Positions 6,198-12,081 of a stretch of DNA of 12,081 bases are shown in pieces. The DNA is from Limiplasma sp964504385 (GTDB lineage Bacteria; Bacillota; Clostridia; Christensenellales; Aristaeellaceae), in NCBI GenBank assembly GCA_964504385.1, contig CAZDEF010000074.1, forward strand, positions 1 through 12,081, given 5' to 3'. Position 1 is the first letter of the stretch, and each line of letters begins with the position of its first letter. The translations under genes and the position numbers were made by a program. The notes beneath the pieces are model-generated. The model saw only the letters and a list, made by a program, of their open reading frames with translations. It was not told the origin of the DNA and did not search any database.

Positions 6198-7688
6198 ATG
6201 GCGAAGCTCACCGTTTACTTCACTTCCGATACGCACGGCTACCTGTATCCCAACAACTTTGCATCAAAGCAGTCCCAGCCCATGGGGCTGCTTTCCATGC
6301 GTTTCCCAAAGGATGAAAACACGCTGATCATCGACGGCGGCGATACCATTCAGGGATCGCCGCTCACCTACTTTTGCCGGTTGAACGGCCGAGAGCTGCC
6401 CGTGGCGCAGGCCATGAACGACCGCGGCTACGACTATGTGACCTTGGGCAATCACGATTTCAACAACGGCCCGGCCGACCTGCGCCGCCACCTGAACGCT
6501 CTGCATGCCCAGTGCCTGTGCGCAAACGTGCAGGATCACCAGCACGGCTTGCCCATTCTGCCCTGCACCGTGCACACGCTGGGCAATGGGCTGCGCGTGG
6601 GGTTGGTGGGCATCGTTACCGACTGGGTCAATCTGTGGGAAAACCCGGATAACCTCATCGGCCTGTCCGTCACCGATCCATTGAAAGCGGCGAAGAATGC
6701 CATTGCCCAACTGGACGCTGATGTGATCGTGGGGATCTATCACGGCGGTGTGGAACGCGATCTGGATACAGGCCGGCTGCTTTCACAAACGAACGAGAAC
6801 ATCGCCTGCCGTCTGTGCGAAGAACTGTCCATCGACCTGCTGCTCACCGGCCATCAGCACATCCCCATGGCCAACCGCCAGTGGCATGGCACGCACATTG
6901 TGCAAACACCCTGCAACGCCGCCGCTTATGCCAAAGTGGAGCTGGGCGATGACGGCGTGTTCCGTTCCGAACTGTGCAGCGTGCCCGCCGAGGCTGCGCT
7001 GACCGATGCCGAAGCGGCGCTGTGGCGCGATGTGAACGCATGGCTGGATAAGCCCATTGGTCATCTCAGCCGCGATCTCTGGCCGGAGGACAAGCTGACC
7101 ATGGCGCTGCATGGATCTTCCATTGCCGACTTTTTCAATACGGTGCAGCTGTGGGCCACCGGCGCGGATGTCAGCTGCGCCGCGCTGGGCAACGAGCTGC
7201 GAGGCTTCGCCAGCGATGTTACCGTGCGCGATGTGGTGGCCAGCTACATTTATTCCAACACGCTTACCGTGTTTGACGTGACCGGCGCGGTGCTGAAGGA
7301 AGCGCTGGAGCAGTGTGCGCGCTATTTTGCCGTGGATGAGCATGGGCGTGTGGGAATTGCCGAGGCCTTCCTGCGGCCCAAGGAAGCGCACTACAACTAC
7401 GACTATTTCAGCGGCGTGGAGTATGTGTTCGACCTCAACCGCCCTGCTGGCGACCGCGTGACCTCCATCACCCGAAACGGTCGGCCCGTGGGCACCGACG
7501 ATCATCTCACCCTGTGCATGTGCAATTACCGTGCCACCGGTGCTGGGGATTTCGAATGCTACCTGTCCTGCCCGAAAGTACGGGAGAACCTGACAGAGGT
7601 AAGCGAGCTGATCCTGAATTATCTGGTGGAACATCCGCTGGTGGAGATCGCTGACACGCATCCCATCCATACCATTCTGCCCTGCTGA
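6198..7688 (+). CDS. UshA-like metallophosphatase / 5'-nucleotidase, cytoplasmic
   Basis: This 496-residue protein has two domains. The N-terminal calcineurin-like phosphoesterase carries the dinuclear metal site: D11 and H13 in SDTHG, D49 in IDGGDT, N85-H86-D87 in LGNHDF, H182 in YHGG, and H219/H221 in TGHQH. The C-terminal 5'-nucleotidase domain (about 280-480) includes YIYSNTLTVFDVTGAVLKEA and DYFSGVEYVFDL, which normally hold the substrate base and sugar. The family removes phosphate from 5'-nucleotides, 2',3'-cyclic nucleotides or related esters. Unlike E. coli UshA it starts directly with MAKLTVYFTSDTH and has no signal peptide, so it should act in the cytoplasm. AAGGGG (6184-6189) supports ATG 6198. 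Four bases after phnE, it is the last gene of the transporter operon and probably processes the imported compound; the exact substrate is unknown. Confidence 0.9.
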   Translation: MAKLTVYFTSDTHGYLYPNNFASKQSQPMGLLSMRFPKDENTLIIDGGDTIQGSPLTYFCRLNGRELPVAQAMNDRGYDYVTLGNHDFNNGPADLRRHLNALHAQCLCANVQDHQHGLPILPCTVHTLGNGLRVGLVGIVTDWVNLWENPDNLIGLSVTDPLKAAKNAIAQLDADVIVGIYHGGVERDLDTGRLLSQTNENIACRLCEELSIDLLLTGHQHIPMANRQWHGTHIVQTPCNAAAYAKVELGDDGVFRSELCSVPAEAALTDAEAALWRDVNAWLDKPIGHLSRDLWPEDKLTMALHGSSIADFFNTVQLWATGADVSCAALGNELRGFASDVTVRDVVASYIYSNTLTVFDVTGAVLKEALEQCARYFAVDEHGRVGIAEAFLRPKEAHYNYDYFSGVEYVFDLNRPAGDRVTSITRNGRPVGTDDHLTLCMCNYRATGAGDFECYLSCPKVRENLTEVSELILNYLVEHPLVEIADTHPIHTILPC

Positions 7689-7716
7689 AAAGGCCCAAAC
7701 GCCTGACAAAACGCAT

Positions 7717-7749
7717 ATAAGCCCCCGTCGATGAACGGCGGGGGCTTAT
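7717..7749. terminator. Bidirectional terminator between convergent operons
   Basis: ATAAGCCCCCG (7717-7727) and CGGGGGCTTAT (7739-7749) form a perfect 11-bp stem with an 11-base loop. A T-rich tract follows on the plus strand (TTCTTTTC), and the minus-strand exit is moderately T-rich. It lies between the phosphatase stop (7688) and the aldolase stop (7768, minus strand) and can serve both. Confidence 0.9.
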
Positions 7750-7767
7750 TCTTTTCGCTTCTTTAAG

Positions 7768-8658
7768 TTACACCAGCGCTTCCGCACGCAGGATCGCCAG
7801 CAGTTTTTCGTCATCCGCTGCAGTCGCCGCAGGCAGGGGGAAGGTGGCGCATGCCTTCACGCCAATGCCGCGCAGCGTCATCGCGCGCTTGATGTAGGGC
7901 ACAAACGGCATGCCCACGCCATAGATGCTCATCATTCGGTCGATCTTCTGCTGATAGTGCGCAATGGCTGACGCATCGTTTTCATTCACCGCCTTGGCCC
8001 ACGCGCTGGTCACCTCGGGCGCAAGGTTGGAAAGACCGGCGATGCACCCATCGCCGCCGCTGAGGGCATTGTGGGCGAAGTTATCGTCAAAGCCGGAATA
8101 GATCTCGAAATCCGGCCGTACAGGCTTCACAGCCTTGATCATTTCGCGGGTATGATCCATGCCGGAAATGGTATCCTTGCAGCCCGCGATGTTGGGATAC
8201 TTCACCGCCAGCCGCCGGATCACCTCTACCGCCAGCTGATAACCGGTGCGGTCGGGGAAGTTGTACAGATAAATTTTCCCGTCAATGGCCTCCGCCAAAC
8301 GGCTGTAATACGCCTCCACACTTTCATCATTGAGCCAGAAATAAAACGGCGGCACCACAATCACGCTGTCTGCGCCTGCCTGCAGCGCATAGCGGGAAAG
8401 TTCCAGCACGTTATCAAGCACCATGTCCGCCGTTCCCACCATCAGTGGGATGCGATGATCCACCGTTTCCACGGCTATATCGATCAGCTGTTTCTTGGTC
8501 TGCATGGGCAAGGCGAAGAACTCCCCGATGCTGCCCAGAATGAGGATACCATCCACACCGCCTGTAATGAGATGCTCGTACAGGGCCTTGGCTCCCTGTA
8601 CATCCAGCGTGCCGTCCTCATTCAGGGGAGTGACGGCAGGGGTGATATACTTGGCCAT
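7768..8658 (-). CDS. DapA/NanA-superfamily aldolase, likely 2-keto-3-deoxy sugar acid aldolase
   Basis: This 296-residue class I TIM-barrel aldolase has the Schiff-base lysine K161 in IAGCKDTISGMDHT and the catalytic tyrosine Y132 in YLYNFPDRTGY. The carboxylate-binding loop is LGSIGEFFAL (41-50), where true dihydrodipicolinate synthases have GTTGE. That change, plus the neighbour, argues for cleaving a 2-keto-3-deoxy acid to pyruvate and an aldehyde, as in YagE/YjhH, rather than for lysine synthesis. This is inference. The start is ATG at 8658, giving MAKYITPAVTPL, with an AGGAGG site immediately upstream that touches the stop codon of the dehydratase gene (8673). The two genes are therefore one tightly coupled operon. 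A longer in-frame extension to 8796 only overlaps that gene. Confidence 0.9.
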   Translation of the reverse strand: MAKYITPAVTPLNEDGTLDVQGAKALYEHLITGGVDGILILGSIGEFFALPMQTKKQLIDIAVETVDHRIPLMVGTADMVLDNVLELSRYALQAGADSVIVVPPFYFWLNDESVEAYYSRLAEAIDGKIYLYNFPDRTGYQLAVEVIRRLAVKYPNIAGCKDTISGMDHTREMIKAVKPVRPDFEIYSGFDDNFAHNALSGGDGCIAGLSNLAPEVTSAWAKAVNENDASAIAHYQQKIDRMMSIYGVGMPFVPYIKRAMTLRGIGVKACATFPLPAATAADDEKLLAILRAEALV

Positions 8659-8672
8659 TTTTCTGTTCCTCC

Positions 8673-10391
8673 TTAGAATCCTGCGCCCTTCATGGCAGAC
8701 AAAGCCCACTCCGTGTAGCGCTTCAGCACGCCCTTGCGGACTGGCGGCGTGCGCAGCGGCATGGTTTGCCGGCGTTCCTCCAGCACAACGGCGCATGCTT
8801 CCGCCCCCAGCTCTCTGCCGTCGATCCCCACCACGTTCAGGGCTCGCTTTTCGATGTCATATTCCACAATATCGCCCGTGCACAGATAGGCCAGCGGGCC
8901 GCCAACGGCCGCCTCCGGGCTGACATGCCCAATGGCTGCGCCGCGCGTTGCGCCGGAGAAACGGCCATCCGTCACCAGCGACACGGAACCGTTGAGCTTC
9001 CGGTCGCACACGATGGCCTCGGTGGTCATGAGCATTTCGGGCATGCCGCTGCCGCGCGGGCCTTCGTAGCGGATCACAAGGATCTCGCCGGGATTGATCT
9101 CCCCGGCCACCACCGCGTCGTGCGCGGCTTCCTCGCTGTCATACACGCGCGCTACGCCCTTCATGTGGCGCATGTTTTCGGCGCAGGCAGAATACTTGAT
9201 GACCGAGCCTTCCGGGGCCAGATTGCCCTTCAGGATCGCGATGGAGCCGGTTTCCTGCGCCTGTTCGGCAGGAAGGATCACATCTTCCCTCTCCAGCCCG
9301 TAATTATGCAGATAACCAATATTGCGTTCAAAGAAACCGCTGCTTTGCAGTTCCTCCAGATTCTCTCCCAGCGTTTTTCCGGTAACGGTCATCACGTTCA
9401 GATCCAGATGCTCACGCAGGGCCAGCTGCACAGCCGGAACGCCGCCCGCAAACCAGAAGGATTCCGTCAGATGGCGGCCGCTGGGATCGATATTGCCGAT
9501 GTGCGGAATGACGTGGTTGATCTCGTCAAACCATTCCGGCGCGATCTCAAGGCCCAGCTCGCGTGCGATCGAAGGCAGATGCAGCGTGGCGTTGGTCGAA
9601 CCGCCGATGGCGCTGTGCACGATGATGGCGTTGCGGAAAGCGGCAGGCGTGAGAATATCCGAAGGGCGGATCTTCTTTTCGATCAGATGCATCACGGCGC
9701 GGCCTGCAGCGCGGGCATAGGCCGCAACATCGCGCATGGTGGCGGGCACCAGCGCGCTGCCGGGCAGCGCCAGCCCAAGCGCCTCCGCCATGCACTGCAT
9801 GGTGGAAGCCGTACCCATAAACGTGCATGCGCCTACCGACGGGCAGCCGGTCAGCTTGTAGTCGCGCACCTCCTGCGGCGTGATATCCACCTTCTGCTTC
9901 TGACGAAGCGAGATAGAGCCTGCGACCAACGAGGTGGTCTGCTCCGGGCCGGGACGCATACTGCCGCCGGGCACGAACACGGCCGGAATGTTCACGCGAG
10001 CCATGGCCTTGAGGTGCGCGGGAATGGATTTATCGCATGAGGCGGACAGCACCATGCCATCCCACGGCACAAAGCCCGCGTGCAACTCCACCATATCGCA
10101 GATGGTTTCACGCGAAGCCAGGATCAGGTTCATGCCGTCATGTCCCTGCGCGCAGCCATCGCACAGATCCGTGGTGTGAAACCGTCCCGGGCATCCGCCC
10201 TTTTCATAGATGCTGCGGCACACCATTTCGGACACCTGCTGCAAATGCACACTGCCCGGGTGGCTGTCGCCGTACACGTCCTCCACCAGCACCTGCGGCT
10301 TGCCGATATCCTCTTCATCCCAACCAGAGCCCAGCTGCAGCGCATCAAACTGTGCCCACAGCGCCCGTTCCTCCGTACTGCGGATGGCCAT
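8673..10391 (-). CDS. IlvD/Edd-family dehydratase, likely sugar-acid (aldonate) dehydratase
   Basis: This 572-residue cytoplasmic iron-sulfur dehydratase converts a 2,3-dihydroxy acid to a 2-keto-3-deoxy acid. Cluster cysteines are C77 in DLCDGC, C119 in ASCDKSIP and C189 in GACTFMGTASTM; K121 beside C119 is the conserved metal-site lysine of the family. C-terminal landmarks are GNLAPEGSVIK, MKGVARVYDSEEAA, GPRGSGMPEM and DGRFSGATRGAAIGHVSPEA, which contains the catalytic serine. The APEGSVIK/KGVA pattern recalls E. coli YjhG/YagF (D-xylonate dehydratase) more than IlvD. With the aldolase downstream it suggests an aldonate pathway; the sugar is not determinable. ATG 10391 follows a strong GGAGGAGGGG site. 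An in-frame extension to 10433 would start upstream of that site, inside the promoter region. Confidence 0.92.
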   Translation of the reverse strand: MAIRSTEERALWAQFDALQLGSGWDEEDIGKPQVLVEDVYGDSHPGSVHLQQVSEMVCRSIYEKGGCPGRFHTTDLCDGCAQGHDGMNLILASRETICDMVELHAGFVPWDGMVLSASCDKSIPAHLKAMARVNIPAVFVPGGSMRPGPEQTTSLVAGSISLRQKQKVDITPQEVRDYKLTGCPSVGACTFMGTASTMQCMAEALGLALPGSALVPATMRDVAAYARAAGRAVMHLIEKKIRPSDILTPAAFRNAIIVHSAIGGSTNATLHLPSIARELGLEIAPEWFDEINHVIPHIGNIDPSGRHLTESFWFAGGVPAVQLALREHLDLNVMTVTGKTLGENLEELQSSGFFERNIGYLHNYGLEREDVILPAEQAQETGSIAILKGNLAPEGSVIKYSACAENMRHMKGVARVYDSEEAAHDAVVAGEINPGEILVIRYEGPRGSGMPEMLMTTEAIVCDRKLNGSVSLVTDGRFSGATRGAAIGHVSPEAAVGGPLAYLCTGDIVEYDIEKRALNVVGIDGRELGAEACAVVLEERRQTMPLRTPPVRKGVLKRYTEWALSAMKGAGF

Positions 10392-10431
10392 GCTGCCCCT
10401 CCTCCCTATTCGTTCTTCAACTGCTGCCCCC

Positions 10432-10440
10432 ATTATAGCA
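10432..10440 (-). promoter_or_regulatory. Extended -10 promoter of the dehydratase-aldolase operon
   Basis: On the minus strand the sequence reads TGCTATAAT, an extended -10 with TATAAT at 10437-10432, about 41 bases before the start codon. The -35 region 17 bases upstream is poor, as is common with extended -10 promoters. TGCGGTTTCGCA (10447-10458), with 4-bp TGCG/CGCA arms, falls in the spacer and -35 region and could be a regulator site, but this is weak. Confidence 0.65.
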
Positions 10441-10584
10441 CACTCGTGCGGTTTCGCATATCATCTTCCAATGAATTACTTCCCCTAAAATCTTCCGTAT
10501 CATTTTTTGCATTTCACTATTCTTCTTTGTGTTACAATAGCTGTGAGACTAAAGGAAAAAGGGAAAGAAAAAGGCGAAAGAGTC
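10441..10584. other. Intergenic region without a recognisable gene
   Basis: This is an AT-rich stretch between the dehydratase promoter and the first right-hand transposon. A TTACAAT near 10536-10542 on the plus strand resembles a -10 box, and a purine-rich A/G tract follows to 10584. It may be the 5' end of a gene interrupted by the insertion, but no coding start survives. Confidence 0.4.
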
Positions 10585-11628
10585 TGTTAGAATAAAGTCG
10601 TCAACCCCAACACTAACAAAGGACTCAAACGCCATGAAGAGCATAACACAGAAGAAGCGGTATTTGCCACATGAAATGAGCACAAAAATCAACTCGGTAA
10701 AGCTGTATTGAGAGAAGGGGAACATCGAGTTTGTGGTAAGGCAGTATCATATTTCAAAGGCATCCCTCATGAGATGGAACAAACGGTATGACGGCACGCG
10801 CGAGTCACTGCTGCCCAGATTGCATCGGCCGCACAGCCCGCATCTAGACGCACTTACAGAAACAGAACTGGATCCGGGATCAAACAGGCACGATCCCAAT
10901 ATCAGTGTGTGCGAACTCTACGGAAAGCTTCTTCAGGAGAAGGCGTACAGCCTCCATCCTGGCTCTCTGTACCGCATGTTTGTACGGCTGGGGTATCGTA
11001 AAAAAGTGGAGTCAACAAAGAAGAGATCCAAACATTTGGGGCACTACGAAACACCAACAGAGTTTGGCGAGAAATGGCAGCTGGACGTGAAGTACGTACC
11101 GCAAGCCTGCTATGTTGGCAAAGACGATGAAAGGTTTTTCCAGTATACAATGCCTGAAGAAGCCAGCAGGAAGAGATTCATCTATGACTTACAAGGAACA
11201 GAGCGGTTATTCAGAGGTGGACTCTGTGAAGCAGGCCATTCTTTACTTTGGCTATTCGCCCCAAATCATTCAAACAGACAATGGAAGCGAGTTCTGCAAT
11301 AGCCAAAATACGAAGCGTATTCTCTTTTTGATTTTTTCTGTGCTGAAAAACATATCCTGCACAAACGAATTCGGCCCAAAACGCCCTAGCACAATGACAA
11401 AGTGGAACGCAGACATCGCAACGATCAGGAACATTTCTACGAGCACTTGTCCTTCTACTTCTTCGAGAATCTGCAGCTGCAGATGAAGAACTACCTGCGC
11501 CGCTCTGATCATATCCCAATGTCTGTACTCGACTGGAAATCTCCCATTCAACGCCGTAAAGAGCTGCTCCCCGCCCTGTTCGATACGCTGCTTGGTTTCT
11601 TGGTCTCACCATTATTGACTAATGAACA
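10585..11628 (+). mobile_element. Decayed DDE-transposase insertion sequence (IS481/IS3-like), copy 1
   Basis: The left edge is set at TGTTAGAATAAAGTCGTCAA (10585-10604), followed by CCCCAAC, because the same pattern, TGGTAAAATGAG then GTCACACCCCAAC, opens a second element at 11872. The right edge near 11628 is weaker: read inward it begins TGTTCATTAG and then GGTGAGACCAAG. No target duplication is visible. The element of about 1.04 kb carries one broken transposase gene. Assignment to the IS481-type group of single-ORF rve transposases is by protein pattern and is not certain. Confidence 0.7.
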
Positions 11629-11668
11629 TAGTGTAAAAGCATTTGAAGCTGGTGAAGTGAGAGACTGA
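10634..11668 (+). pseudogene. Disrupted DDE (rve) transposase, copy 1
   Basis: The gene starts with MKSITQKKRYLP at 10634 after AAAGGA, and meets a TGA at 10709. It continues in the same frame as FVVRQYHISKASLMRWNKRY (helix-turn-helix) and WQLDVKYVPQACYVG (first catalytic Asp). The frame then shifts near 11190: YSPQIIQTDNGSEF, with the second Asp, reads in another frame. After a second shift the third frame gives HNDKVERRHRNDQEHFYEHL, with the catalytic Glu, interrupted just before by TAG at 11387-11389. MSVLDWKSP follows. All three catalytic residues remain, but two stops and two frameshifts prevent a full product. The nominal end at 11668 runs past the likely element edge. Confidence 0.88.
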
Positions 11669-11696
11669 TACGCTTTGATAGGTATCCGCCTCTTGC

Positions 11697-11871
11697 TTAT
11701 GTTAAATTGCTTTTGCCAAGATTGCATTTACTACAGAGAGTTTGTAAATTATCAAATGTGGTTTCTCCACCCTTTGACCAAGGATGAATGTGGTCTATGT
11801 GCAATTCTACAGATGGGTGTTGAGGTACAATACATAGGTAACAAAAAAGGAATAGAAAACAGAGAGCCAAG
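11697..11871 (-). pseudogene. C-terminal stump of an HNH endonuclease
   Basis: On the minus strand the reading frame gives CYLCIVPQHPSVELHIDHIH followed by PWSKGGETTFDN and LCSKCNLGKSN, ending at TAA (11697-11699). This is the core of an HNH nuclease: a CxxC pair, the catalytic DHI histidine, the conserved Asn of the DNLQ block, and a second CxxC for the structural zinc. The rest of the protein is absent because the gene runs into the left end of the second insertion sequence near 11871. Upstream codons in frame are low-complexity (FLFLF) and not homologous. The original role (restriction, phage or intron nuclease) cannot be told from this part. Confidence 0.75.
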
Positions 11872-12081
11872 TGGTAAAATGAGTTTGTCACACCCCAACC
11901 ACGAAGGAGGCTCTCTGCATGGACAGGATAACACAGGAAGCGTACAATCGTCAACGGATGCTGGAGTATTTAGAGCAACATAGAGTAACAGAAACAGCGA
12001 TTCGGTATAAGGTAAGCCGAAAAACGGTCTGGAAATGGAAGAAGCGCTATGACGGTACCTTGGAAAGTCTGAAAGACCGAA
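11872..12081 (+). mobile_element. Left end of a second, related insertion sequence (copy 2)
   Basis: From TGGTAAAATGAG at 11872 the sequence follows the same plan as copy 1: GTCACACCCCAAC, then a Shine-Dalgarno, then an ATG whose product starts with an ITQ-containing peptide. The element continues beyond the right edge of the window. It is not a duplicate of copy 1, since both DNA and protein are diverged. It inserted into, or next to, the HNH gene. Confidence 0.7.
11919..12081 (+). CDS. DDE transposase, N-terminal part (cut by window edge)
   Basis: Fifty-four codons are visible, beginning MDRITQEAYNRQRMLEYLEQ. Residues about 24-45 (TETAIRYKVSRKTVWKWKKR) form a helix-turn-helix, followed by YDGTLESLKDR, the linker seen in single-ORF rve transposases. 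AAGGAGG (11904-11910) precedes the ATG by 8 bases. The frame is open to the window edge with no stops, so this copy may be intact, in contrast to copy 1. The catalytic domain lies outside the window. Confidence 0.85.
   Translation, partial: MDRITQEAYNRQRMLEYLEQHRVTETAIRYKVSRKTVWKWKKRYDGTLESLKDR

Noticed and set aside
3685..7709. Other long minus-strand frames opposite phnC, the permeases and the phosphatase
   Set aside because: All are histidine- and glycine-rich mirror frames of well-supported plus-strand genes.
8658..8796. Longer aldolase with an N-terminal extension
   Set aside because: The extension overlaps the dehydratase gene and lacks a ribosome site, while ATG 8658 has AGGAGG and the family-like start.
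8766..10040. 424-residue plus-strand open frame
   Set aside because: It is an antisense shadow of the dehydratase gene, His- and Arg-rich with no recognisable domain.

Overview
The window looks like a moderately GC-rich Gram-positive chromosome, most likely a member of the Clostridia (Bacillota). The grounds are strong AGGAGG-type ribosome binding sites, TTG starts, an MKKFVALLLAALML-type export signal and compact sigma-A promoters. This placement is inference; no marker gene is present. The layout is two metabolic operons that converge on a shared terminator, flanked on both sides by mobile and defence debris.

Left flank (1-2090). A CRISPR array of 12 repeats and 11 spacers runs left to right (78-846). 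Its 33-nt repeats are of the subtype I-C kind, ending GTGGATTGAAAT. It is preceded by the last 77 bases of a leader that holds two perfect inverted repeats, one of them touching the first repeat. No cas gene lies in the window; they would be expected to the left of base 1. Twelve bases after the last, degenerate repeat begins a wrecked IS3-family element (about 859-2089, minus strand). Its OrfA and OrfB can be pieced together across stops and frameshifts, and one catalytic Asp is replaced by Ala.

Centre, plus strand (2192-7688). A small eight-cysteine protein is followed by a phosphonate-type ABC importer: binding protein phnD with its own promoter and terminator, then a second promoter driving phnC, two different phnE permeases and a cytoplasmic UshA-like metallophosphatase/5'-nucleotidase. 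These four are tightly packed (gaps of 1, 15 and 4 bases). The likely scheme is capture of an organophosphorus or oxyanion ligand outside the cell, import through PhnC-PhnE1-PhnE2, and phosphate release inside. No C-P lyase or phosphonatase gene is present here, so the true ligand is open.

Centre, minus strand (10391 to 7768). A two-gene operon encodes an IlvD/Edd-family dehydratase and a DapA/NanA-superfamily aldolase. This pairing resembles E. coli YjhG-YjhH and YagF-YagE (sugar-acid dehydratase plus 2-keto-3-deoxy acid aldolase) and points to aldonate breakdown rather than to branched-chain amino acid or lysine synthesis. It has an extended -10 promoter and meets the phn operon at a bidirectional terminator.

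Right flank (10585-12081). A decayed DDE transposase element is followed by the C-terminal stump of an HNH nuclease gene on the minus strand. Then comes the left end of a second, related element whose transposase is intact up to the window edge. There are no rRNA or tRNA genes. I did not find a clearly new biochemical system; the more unusual points are the palindrome at the leader-repeat junction, the split promoter arrangement of the importer, and the importer-nucleotidase coupling.
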